Origin: JARRQJ01 sp963810615
GTDB lineage: Bacteria; Pseudomonadota; Gammaproteobacteria; DRLM01
Length of the DNA: 64,000 nt
Assembly: GCA_963810615.1 (NCBI GenBank)
Contig: CAWEOA010000007.1
Span: forward strand, 372,001 to 436,000
Direction: 5' to 3'
The position numbers and the translations under genes were made by a program. The notes under the pieces are model-generated. The model did not search any database. It saw nothing but the letters and a program-made list of their open reading frames with translations, and was not told where the DNA came from. Below, in pieces: positions 1-7,712 of this stretch. Positions within the stretch are counted from its first letter, which is position 1. Each line of letters opens with the position of its first letter.

Positions 1-869
1 TCGTAGATAGTACATATATACTTCCCTTGCCGGGTATTACAGAGGCAGTGTGGATACGGGATTTTATGGAGCGAGAGTTTGGCCATAGATATAGATTGGC
101 GCGTAACGGTATACGTAAAGATATATATACCAAAAATGGGCCGTCAGACATCTCTTTCATGGGGAAAAACGGATTACGTGTCCTGGTAGAGGGGCCTTTC
201 GGGGTATTTTTCAAGAATGTGGGCCGAACAATAAAATTAGTACGTAGAGCGAAACCCGATGATATATGGCTCCTGACATCATCTGATATACCATGGTATC
301 CGCACGTTGGGCGGGTATACTCTCGGATACCGATTGATAGGGTGCCAGGAGTTTATCGTGCTTGTGACGTTCTGGTGAAGCTGAGTTACGTGGAGGGGAT
401 GTTTGGGCCGCCATTAGAGATCTTTCATTGTGGTGGAACGGCCATCGTGTACGATGTGTCAGGGCATGATGAGTATATCGTTAATGATTATAACGCATTG
501 GTTGTTAAGCGCGATGATGAAGATGGAGTCGTGAATGCAATCAAAAGGCTGCGTAATGATCCTGAGTTGCTAGAAAAACTGAAGGAAGGTGCGCAGCAAA
601 CCGCTAATGCGTGGCCTGATTGGAGTGAATCTTCGTTTAACTTTCTTGCTGGAATAGAGGATATAATGAATGAACCTGCCGTTGATCGTGATTTTCTAGA
701 GATGTGTAACCAGAGCGCTTTGATGACTTATTCGGAGGAGGAGGAAAATCGTATTGCAGCGAATCCCGGTATAAAAGTGCGTTACAAGTTGGATGCTATG
801 TTAGATAAGATTCCGCAAGGATTGGCGCGTTCATTGCGATTCGGCCGTTATATTCTTGAAGGTTTGTGA
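1..869 (+). CDS. Glycosyltransferase family 4-like protein, 5' end outside window
   Basis: The reading frame is open from the first bases of the window with no stop upstream of the first possible start codon (TTG at 27), so the gene very probably begins before the window. The visible ~289 residues are the C-terminal half of a GT-B fold transferase. They include the sugar-nucleotide binding segment with EGMFGPPLEIFHCGG followed by a stretch typical of GT4 enzymes (E-F/H-x-x-CGG-x-x-IVYDVSGHDEYI, then an N-A-L-V-V segment). The last ~80 residues are charged and lack a recognisable motif. It probably adds a sugar to a lipid-linked polysaccharide intermediate on the cytoplasmic side of the membrane. 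The donor and linkage cannot be read from the sequence. The GT4 fold is fairly certain. Confidence 0.75.
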   Translation, partial: VDSTYILPLPGITEAVWIRDFMEREFGHRYRLARNGIRKDIYTKNGPSDISFMGKNGLRVLVEGPFGVFFKNVGRTIKLVRRAKPDDIWLLTSSDIPWYPHVGRVYSRIPIDRVPGVYRACDVLVKLSYVEGMFGPPLEIFHCGGTAIVYDVSGHDEYIVNDYNALVVKRDDEDGVVNAIKRLRNDPELLEKLKEGAQQTANAWPDWSESSFNFLAGIEDIMNEPAVDRDFLEMCNQSALMTYSEEEENRIAANPGIKVRYKLDAMLDKIPQGLARSLRFGRYILEGL

Positions 870-927
870 TGATAGTTTAATAAAGGTTTCTCCACCCCAT
901 TGTGAGACCTCAAATCAGAGTTTATAG

Positions 928-1878
928 ATGTCTGCAAGATTCAGTGAAGTCCAAAGCATGGCTGATGATGTTATTGGAGTAGTGGTTAGCTACCAACCCG
1001 ACTTAATAGCACTTGGAGAATTGGTTAATGCGCTATTGCCGCAAGTGCTTATGTTGATCATTGTCGACAATGGGTCTAGTGTTGATATTGCCAATTGGAG
1101 TAGTAACCATTTTGGCGGCAAAGTTGTTGTCATTCCCTTGGATTTAAATAGAGGAGTTGCTACTGCCCAGAATGTTGGTATTTGTTGGGCACGCAACCAA
1201 AATGCACGCTATGTTGTACTGCTTGATCAGGATAGTGTGCCTGCTCCAGATATGGTTTCACAATTACGTAAGGTGGCCGAAACGAAGTTTGCAGCAGGAT
1301 ATGCGGTGGCGGGTGTTGGTCCACGCTACTTAGACGAGCGTCAAAATAATCCACCCCCATTTATTCAGGTAGTTGGTGTGATGGTGAAACGTCAACCCTG
1401 TGAATATTCATATTCTGTCGTCGAAGTCGATTATCTGGTTGCTTCAGGATGCTTGATTCCTCTGGCAACATTAGATGTTGTAGGTGAAATGCAAGAGGAG
1501 CTGTTTATTGATTATGTTGATGTCGAATGGGGGCTGCGCGCAAAACATCTCGGGTTTCAATGTTTTGGTGTATGCGCAGCCACTATGCGCCATAGTCTGG
1601 GGGATGCACCAATTAAATTTCTTGGAAAGATGCGTCCATCACGAAAGCCGTTGCGCCATTACTATCTCTTTCGTAATGCCATTTGGCTTTATCGTCAGAG
1701 TTGGATTCCTTTCCACTGGAAGTGTGCAGATGGTTGGCGCTTATTTTTAAAATATGTTTTCTATTCGCTATTTGCAAAGCCCAGACTTAAGCACTTAGTT
1801 ATGATGACCCGTGGGATAATAGATGGAGTGCGGGGCAGGATGGGACCTGCCATTCTAGATTCGGTAGAGGGAGCGTAA
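928..1878 (+). CDS. Glycosyltransferase family 2, rhamnosyltransferase-like
   Basis: This 316-residue protein has a GT-A fold. The N-terminal strand VIGVVVSYQPD and the IIVDNGS nucleotide-binding motif are followed by LLDQDSVPAP, the D-x-D metal site in the DQD form characteristic of bacterial rhamnosyltransferases of the RfbN/RfbF type. The later FIDYVDVEWGLRAKHLG segment carries the likely catalytic acidic residues, and an H-Y-Y-x-x-R-N motif follows. Two starts are possible: ATG 928, or ATG 958, which gives MADDVIGVVVSYQPD and matches the usual family N-terminus. Neither has a strong ribosome-binding site. It lies 58 bp after the preceding transferase in the same orientation. The transferred sugar is inferred (dTDP-L-rhamnose), not proven; no rml genes are visible here. 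Confidence 0.8.
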   Translation: MSARFSEVQSMADDVIGVVVSYQPDLIALGELVNALLPQVLMLIIVDNGSSVDIANWSSNHFGGKVVVIPLDLNRGVATAQNVGICWARNQNARYVVLLDQDSVPAPDMVSQLRKVAETKFAAGYAVAGVGPRYLDERQNNPPPFIQVVGVMVKRQPCEYSYSVVEVDYLVASGCLIPLATLDVVGEMQEELFIDYVDVEWGLRAKHLGFQCFGVCAATMRHSLGDAPIKFLGKMRPSRKPLRHYYLFRNAIWLYRQSWIPFHWKCADGWRLFLKYVFYSLFAKPRLKHLVMMTRGIIDGVRGRMGPAILDSVEGA

Positions 1879-1939
1879 GAGCAGAGATTTTCTATGTTGG
1901 TAACTTTTTTAATTGTTGTTTTATGATGATGTTATTCAG

Positions 1940-3019
1940 TTATACGTGCTCATGACTGGAAGGTTCGCGCTTACTGGGATGGTGGTCACGAAAGCTAGGT
2001 GCTGATTTTTTGTTATGAATACGTCTCTCTGGCCCAATGTAAGCAACTATCGGTGCGGGATTTCTCCTTTCGTGGCTAATGAGGGTGGCTAAGCTGGGTT
2101 TAACGGTAGGCTGTTTTCGGAAAGGTTGTTTTAAGATCTCCTTACCAGCTAGGGTGAGAAACCTTGCCCATACAGTGCTTATGACGATTGCCATTAATGG
2201 CGCAGGGTATTGTCGGCGAAAGAACTTGCGATAGAAGCGGATCATGCCGCGATGCATGTGGTAAAGCACGCGTATGGGGTGACCTTTGCTGCAGGCTCCT
2301 TTGTAGTGTAGGACATCTACAGTTGGAACGAATACAATTTTCCATCCGGCTTGGCGAAAGCGCATACACCAATCGATGTCCTCGCAGTGCATGAAATAGT
2401 TATCATCCAGTAATCCCACTTGTTCTATGGCGTCACGCCTCACCAGCATGAAGGCGCCAGAAATGGCTTCCACAATTTCAGGATGTGACGGCAGCGGTTC
2501 TTGATGGAGTAGAAAAGTGCGGAATCTGGGATTATTGGGGAAGAGCTTGTTTAGATGAAGCACACGGACGAAAGTACGCCACGGTGTAGGGACGGCTCGG
2601 CGGCAGCCTGGTTGTTCAGTGCCATCAGGGTTACGGATCAGGCAGCCCGCCATCCCGGTATCAGTGTCGGCTTCCATGACGTCGAGCATTTGAGCCAGCG
2701 TGTCACGCTGGATGATGCAATCGGGGTTTAGGAGTAAGACATAGTGGCCTTTTGCTCGTTTTAGCGCGACGTTGTTGGCACGGCTGAAACCTAAGTTAGA
2801 GCCGTTTGAAATAATATGAACGCGTTCATCCTTGCCGAAGGTCTGATAGATGGCATTCAGACTGCCGTCGGTGGAGCCATTGTCGGCAATCAGAATTTCG
2901 ACTGGGATGGAAGAGGGAAGGGCTGCTGCTACTGCTTCATGTAACAGCGGACCACCATTGTAATTAACAATGATTATGGATACGGCTGGATTGCGGCTTT
3001 CCTGGAGATTGCCTCTCAC
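1940..3019 (-). CDS. Glycosyltransferase family 2 (WbbL-like)
   Basis: 359 residues, encoded against the direction of the rest of the cluster. The start is GTG at 3019 with an AGGGAG ribosome-binding site a few bases upstream. GT-A motifs in order: VSIIIVNYNGG near residue 12, ILIADNGSTDGS, a D-x-D-type LLLNPDC around residue 95, GAFMLVRRDAIEQVGLLD, and HCEDIDWCMRF with the E-D-x-D-W catalytic signature. This arrangement is shared with rhamnosyl- and other deoxysugar transferases such as WbbL. The C-terminal ~60 residues are basic and probably membrane-associated or disordered. The inverted orientation and the gene-poor stretch upstream suggest that this part of the polysaccharide cluster was rearranged. 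Substrate unknown. Confidence 0.8.
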   Translation of the reverse strand: MRGNLQESRNPAVSIIIVNYNGGPLLHEAVAAALPSSIPVEILIADNGSTDGSLNAIYQTFGKDERVHIISNGSNLGFSRANNVALKRAKGHYVLLLNPDCIIQRDTLAQMLDVMEADTDTGMAGCLIRNPDGTEQPGCRRAVPTPWRTFVRVLHLNKLFPNNPRFRTFLLHQEPLPSHPEIVEAISGAFMLVRRDAIEQVGLLDDNYFMHCEDIDWCMRFRQAGWKIVFVPTVDVLHYKGACSKGHPIRVLYHMHRGMIRFYRKFFRRQYPAPLMAIVISTVWARFLTLAGKEILKQPFRKQPTVKPSLATLISHERRNPAPIVAYIGPERRIHNKKSAPSFRDHHPSKREPSSHEHV

Positions 3020-4281
3020 CGTAGCTCCCTAAGTAGTGCATTTCTGGATGGATCCTTGTTGAAATTTTACAGGGATCTTAATAGGGTAGCAACCTAAGTA
3101 AGGGTCAATGTATCAATTGGCAAGGTATTGATGATATGGATGATGAGAGACGACACGCTCTTTATAGACTCACTGATATACGAGCTTTTACCCAATTTAG
3201 GTCCAAGCCCCGGGGAAGGGGTTGGAAGGGTGACCTGCCTACCCGCTTAGCTTTATAGCTTTCTTTGTGGATCTACACCGTTTAGCACTGCTAAAGTTCA
3301 AGACATTTTGCATATTCGCTTCAGCTCTCGAATGTATGAGAATAGGTGCGGGGTTTAGTGCTATTGTTATCAATCACTTATGAGATCATAGGTTGCTTCA
3401 ATAAGCCCTAAAGCGAAATCCTGATTGGCTTAAATTTAAGGAGTAACGGAATTAGGTCTGGTTTGTGCTTAGTGGGGCACGGTATATATAGGGACTTGTA
3501 TTTTAAGTACCATTGATTTTTTGGACAAAAATCACGTTATGAAGAACCCCAATTGCCAGAATGGGTTAGGGAGAACTAAAGCCAATTACATATGAAGTAC
3601 AGATTGAGTACAAATAACCGCTTTCAGAGAAGTCCATGCAAAGAAATGAAGTTGTAGGCTGACCGGCTGTCCCGGGCTACTCGGGCGACCTATCGTCCAT
3701 TTTGACGGGGTAAAGTGGTGTTAAATGTCGGGGTGCTGGGGAATGTAAGAATTTATCTAGATGGCAGGCACATGCTGGGGATTCTGCCTAATTCGCCTAG
3801 TCGGACCTGGAGTTTTGGCTAGGGTCGGAGTTTACGCTAAATGGCTTAAGAACTATGCGGTGTTTAGCTGCTGGTGCATTTTGCAACAACCCGTTGTAAA
3901 TACTACGCGCCCTATTAGAAACCGATAGATAACCTTTATGTTGAATAGCTCTTAAATTACGACAGAGAATAAGAATATAATTACAAGATATCCTTTCTTA
4001 TAATTCATATTTGTCAATATGTTAGAGGTGTTTCTGATATTATATCGTTGCTGTACACAACCTGCTTCGTTTGAGGGAGGACGGGGGCTGGGATATCAAG
4101 ATATATGCTTGAAATTCAATGGTACTGTTGTTGCCGTAACGATTAATAAATTCGCTATTGATGCTGGGGCGATCCCGATCGGGGATTGCTTGGAAAATTA
4201 ATGCATTTGGCCTGAGTGAAAATATTGAATGCACTTCCGCAAAAGAAGCATATGAGATTCTCTAGGAAATAGAGTATCAGT
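3020..4281. other. Gene-free, AT-rich stretch inside the polysaccharide cluster
   Basis: No convincing gene on either strand. The longest open frames (about 60 codons at 4019-4201 on the plus strand and 4040-4234 on the minus strand) overlap each other and show no family resemblance, no ribosome-binding site and ordinary shadow-like composition. The stretch is visibly richer in A and T than its flanks, has stops in all frames, and contains none of the GC-rich palindromes found elsewhere. It may hold the promoter of the flippase gene downstream and the remains of a lost gene, but neither can be shown. Confidence 0.6.
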
Positions 4282-5733
4282 GTGCTGATTCAACATAGTG
4301 TTATTTATTTCTTTTCGCGTGCTTTGCCAGGCGTCGTTAATCTGCTCGCGTTGGTACTTTATACCCATTTACTGAATCCCGAGGAATATGGCCGATACGC
4401 ATTGGTGATATATGGCGTTGGATTGGTCAACACCTTGCTCTATTGGTGGTTGCGTTTAGGCTTAATCCGGTTTGCGCCTCGCTACATAGAGGACCAAGCG
4501 GTCTTTTTGGCAGCCCTGCTGAGAGGCTTTGTCTTGGTCGGAGGGGTATCTGCCATTATCGCTGCCGCTTCGTTTGTGCTTATCAAAGATGCTCAGCTGC
4601 GTTTATTCATAAGTTTCTCGACCCTGCTGTTATGGGGCACTGCCTGGTTTGAGGTTAATCTTGAGCTGATACGCAGTCGATTTTCGCCTATATATTTCGG
4701 GGCATTGTCTTTTGTGCGTGCCGTGATTGCATTGGTGGTGGGCGGTGGGTTGGTTTGGGCTGGGTACTCTGTTTGGGGGCTTTTGTTTGGGGTACTTGTT
4801 TCTGTGCTGCTCCCGGGTGTCTGGGAGTATTTTAAGTCCTGGCGCGGGATAAATATACGGCGTATCGACTACGCTCTTCTTCGGGAGCTATTTATTTATG
4901 GCTTACCTCTGGTCGGTGTATTCGGTATGGAGTATGTGGTTAGCAGTTCGGATCGCTTCATGCTGGGATGGTTGATGGATACCGCCGCAACCGGGACTTA
5001 TTCCGCCGCTTATGATTTGACTAATCAATCCTTAACACTCGCTATGAGCGTTGTTTATCTGGCGGGGTATCCGCTTATCGTGAAGACCTTGGAAGCGGAG
5101 GGGGTGTTACCTACTCAACGCCTCCTGTCCAGGTATTTAGGTATTTTCCTGGCGATAGCGCTTCCGGCCACGATTATTGTTGCTGTTCTGGCTAAGGGTA
5201 TCTCCGGGACACTTCTTGGTAGCCGGTTTCACGAGGATGCCGTTGGGGTCATGCCGTGGGTGGCGATGGGGACTTTATTCGCGGCCCTGAAAGCCTATTA
5301 TTTTGATATCGCGTTCCAACTTTCCAGACGCACCTCCAGGCAAATTCTGGTAATAGCCTTTCCCGCTCTGCTCAATGTCTTGTTGAACCTGTGGTGGATC
5401 CCGCGTATGGGCGTGGTGGGCGCCGCCTATGCCACTTTTGCCGCTTATGTTTGTGCCGCAGTGATGAGCTGGCGCTTGGGCAAGCGGGAGTTTGTGATGC
5501 CGGTATTGAGCCGGGATGTTATTGGTGTTTTCTCATCGGCGGCGGTAATGGCCGTTGTGGCGATTATATTGCTGAATAAGTATGATCAGGTCGGAATTTT
5601 TAATTGGGTTTCCATGGCAGTTATATTGGTCGGAGTGTACGGAGGCATGGTATTGCTACTGAATATCGGCGAGGTGCGTACCTGGTTGGTTCTCAGGGCG
5701 AGGGCATTTTTCAACCGGGGTACAGGCTTGTGA
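4282..5733 (+). CDS. wzx: Wzx-type polysaccharide flippase
   Basis: 483 residues, almost entirely hydrophobic, with about 12-14 predicted membrane segments. The N-terminus HSVIYFFSRALPGVVNLLALVLYTHLLNPEEYGRYA-type pattern is typical of the oligosaccharide flippase (MATE/MOP) superfamily: an amphipathic first helix, then the P-x-E-Y-G motif. Proteins of this family move undecaprenyl-linked O-antigen or exopolysaccharide repeat units across the inner membrane. The start is GTG at 4282, giving MLIQHSV; the ribosome-binding site is weak. Its stop overlaps the probable start of the methyltransferase gene downstream (GTGA), so the two are likely translated together. No Wzy polymerase was recognised in the window. 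Family assignment is confident; the polymer it moves is unknown. Confidence 0.85.
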   Translation: MLIQHSVIYFFSRALPGVVNLLALVLYTHLLNPEEYGRYALVIYGVGLVNTLLYWWLRLGLIRFAPRYIEDQAVFLAALLRGFVLVGGVSAIIAAASFVLIKDAQLRLFISFSTLLLWGTAWFEVNLELIRSRFSPIYFGALSFVRAVIALVVGGGLVWAGYSVWGLLFGVLVSVLLPGVWEYFKSWRGINIRRIDYALLRELFIYGLPLVGVFGMEYVVSSSDRFMLGWLMDTAATGTYSAAYDLTNQSLTLAMSVVYLAGYPLIVKTLEAEGVLPTQRLLSRYLGIFLAIALPATIIVAVLAKGISGTLLGSRFHEDAVGVMPWVAMGTLFAALKAYYFDIAFQLSRRTSRQILVIAFPALLNVLLNLWWIPRMGVVGAAYATFAAYVCAAVMSWRLGKREFVMPVLSRDVIGVFSSAAVMAVVAIILLNKYDQVGIFNWVSMAVILVGVYGGMVLLLNIGEVRTWLVLRARAFFNRGTGL

Positions 5734-6395
5734 ACGAGGGAAATAACTATTCAAGCGGGAATGAAGACGTGATGCCTTTCAATGATAAATCAGGCGTCCT
5801 GTCGGGACTTAACGATAGATCATCGGTCATTCTCGAATTGGGTTGCGGAAGCCGGAAGCAGGTAAAGGATGCGATTGGCATCGATCAATTCGATCATGCT
5901 TGCGTTGATATTGTGGGGGACATGATGACTGTGCTCAGTCGTTTCCCCGATCAGTCTGTCGATGCAGTTCACTCTTTCCATTTTTTAGAGCATGTAGAGG
6001 ATCTCAAGGGTTTACTTAAGGAGATTGTGCGTATTCTAAAGAAAGGTGGCGATCTTGAGGTGGTGGTCCCCCATTTTTCCAGTCCATATTTCTATTCCGA
6101 TGCGACGCATCGCTCATTTTTTGGTTTGTATTCTTTTGATTATTTCGCGATGAAGACTGTGCTTTCGCGAAAGGTTCCAACCTATGGCGAACCGTTGGAA
6201 CTAGAAATTCTGAAGATAGACCTGGTGTTCAAGTCGCCGCGGCCGTTTTATGGGCGGTATGCCATTAAGAAGTTGTTGGGTGGCGTCTTTAATTCCTGTA
6301 ACTATATGCGGGAGCTCTATGAGGAGAATTTTTGTTACATCTTTCCTTGCTATGAGATTCGCTACCAATTGCGTCGCAACGCCGTGCCTCTATGA
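5730..6395 (+). CDS. Class I SAM-dependent methyltransferase
   Basis: About 221 residues from GTG 5730, which overlaps the TGA of wzx as GTGA; ATG 5772 is an alternative start. The frame stays open further upstream inside wzx, but that part is a shadow. Motif I is VILELGCGSRKQ (glycine-rich SAM loop), followed by IGIDQFD, then the motif II/III region HSFHFLEHVEDLKGLLKEI and LKKGGDLEVVVPH. These are typical of Methyltransf_11 proteins found in polysaccharide clusters, where they methylate sugars or a terminal residue. The stop overlaps the next glycosyltransferase start by 4 bp (ATGA), which places it inside one transcription unit with its neighbours. The acceptor is unknown. Confidence 0.8.
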   Translation: MNEGNNYSSGNEDVMPFNDKSGVLSGLNDRSSVILELGCGSRKQVKDAIGIDQFDHACVDIVGDMMTVLSRFPDQSVDAVHSFHFLEHVEDLKGLLKEIVRILKKGGDLEVVVPHFSSPYFYSDATHRSFFGLYSFDYFAMKTVLSRKVPTYGEPLELEILKIDLVFKSPRPFYGRYAIKKLLGGVFNSCNYMRELYEENFCYIFPCYEIRYQLRRNAVPL

Positions 6396-7453
6396 AGGTC
6401 TTGTTACTGTCGCGCTACGGCCAACTGGGGGCGAGTAGCCGGTTGCGATATTTTCAGTATATTCCATGTCTGAAATCCCAAGGCGTTGATGTTGAGCCAG
6501 CCGTGCTCTTCGATGACGGTTACGTCGCTGGTCTTATGCGTAACGGGCGACGCTCCTTGGTCGCACTCATGACGGCCTATCTGCGCCGCTTCCGGCAGCT
6601 GTTACGACTGAAGAATTACGATTTGATATGGATTGAATATGAGGCGCTACCCTGGCTTCCATATTGGGTTGAAAGGCTATTCTTGAAGGCGCATCTTCCC
6701 TATGTCGTCGAGTATGATGATGCAATCTTTCATCGTTATGATCTGCACGCCAGCGCTTGGGTGAGGCGCTTGCTGGGAAATAAGATCCCGGATCTGATGA
6801 AGCGCTCGAGATTGGTGATCGTAGGTAACGACTATCTTGCAGCACGTGCGGAGCGAGCCGGCGCGGCGCGTATTGTACAAATCCCTACTGCGATTGATTT
6901 AGATCGCTATATTCCAGAGACCAAGGATGATGATGACTTCATAGTCGGATGGATAGGGAGCCCGATTACAGCCCCTTATCTGGATATGATAAAACCGGCA
7001 CTTATTCGTTTAGCCGCATCCGGTCCATTGAAATTCCATGTGATCGGTGCGGAGGCTCCACAATGGTCAGGTGTAGATGTCATATCCATACCCTGGTCAG
7101 AGGAGACCGAGGCGCTTCAAATAAATAAATTCGATGTGGGCGTGATGCCCTTGCCCGATGAGCCTTGGGAGCGGGGAAAATGCGGCTATAAGCTCATTCA
7201 ATTTATGGCGTGCGGCAAGCCGGTGGTGGCCTCACCGGTTGGAGCCAATTCGGCAATCATTGAATCGGGTGTGGAGGGTTTTCTCGCCGCTAGTGTCGAG
7301 GATTGGGTAAATCACTTGCAGAAACTTCGGGATGATAAGGTGCTGCGCGAGACCCTGGGCCGAGCCGGGCGTGCCAAGGTGGAAAAGGGCTATTGCATAC
7401 AAGTGATTGCCCCACGCTTGGTCGCGGTATTGCGGCAGGTGCTCGAGAGATGA
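6392..7453 (+). CDS. Glycosyltransferase family 4 (GT-B)
   Basis: 353 residues. The N-terminal domain opens with MKVLLLSRYGQLGASSRLR, the strand plus glycine loop of GT-B enzymes whose substrates bind near the S-S-R-L-R segment. The C-terminal domain has GWIGSPITAPYL and the donor-binding signature KCGYKLIQFMACGKPVVASPVGANSAII, in which K-x-x-Q/E and the C-G-K-P-V-V-A-S-P motif contact the nucleotide sugar. The start overlaps the methyltransferase stop (ATGA). The protein is cytoplasmic or peripheral to the membrane and probably extends the polysaccharide repeat unit. A GC-rich palindromic repeat follows and probably ends the unit. Confidence 0.82.
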   Translation: MKVLLLSRYGQLGASSRLRYFQYIPCLKSQGVDVEPAVLFDDGYVAGLMRNGRRSLVALMTAYLRRFRQLLRLKNYDLIWIEYEALPWLPYWVERLFLKAHLPYVVEYDDAIFHRYDLHASAWVRRLLGNKIPDLMKRSRLVIVGNDYLAARAERAGAARIVQIPTAIDLDRYIPETKDDDDFIVGWIGSPITAPYLDMIKPALIRLAASGPLKFHVIGAEAPQWSGVDVISIPWSEETEALQINKFDVGVMPLPDEPWERGKCGYKLIQFMACGKPVVASPVGANSAIIESGVEGFLAASVEDWVNHLQKLRDDKVLRETLGRAGRAKVEKGYCIQVIAPRLVAVLRQVLER

Positions 7454-7477
7454 AGCAAATTGAAAGGGAGTATTACT

Positions 7478-7610
7478 CCCCTCACCCCAGCCCTCTACCC
7501 TAAAGGGCATAAATCCCTGAGGGAGAGGGTGATTAAGAATGATCCTCTCCCTCAGGGGAAAGGGAGGATAAGGATGATCCTCGCCCGGAGAGATAGGGGA
7601 GAAATGGGTG
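7478..7610. repeat. GC-rich palindromic repeat, family P (two inverted copies)
   Basis: Two opposed copies of the family that recurs from here to 51 kb. The left copy runs through CCTCACCCCAGCCCTCTACC and closes at CCCTGAGGGAGAGGG. The right copy starts at CCTCTCCCTCAGGGG. The left copy contains an inserted sub-motif (TACCCTAAAGGGCATAAAT, from 7496) seen again at 37550 and, diverged and inverted, at 50242. It lies between two converging functional units (glycosyltransferase and asnB) and could fold into a long hairpin in RNA. Confidence 0.8.
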
Positions 7611-7712
7611 GGTTCTCTCGGTAGGAAAGTGGCTAAAGGCGCATCGAAGGGAATTGTGATCTGCCGGTGGTGGTTGGTGTTATCGATATTTGTATGAGGT
7701 AGTGGTGATGCG

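Noticed and set aside
4019..4234. Overlapping short open frames on both strands in the polysaccharide gap
   Set aside because: No homology, no ribosome-binding site, and mutually overlapping; nothing supports either as a gene.
5604..5729. Upstream extension of the methyltransferase frame into wzx
   Set aside because: It lies in the wrong frame within wzx codons and has no family similarity; starts at 5730 or 5772 fit better.
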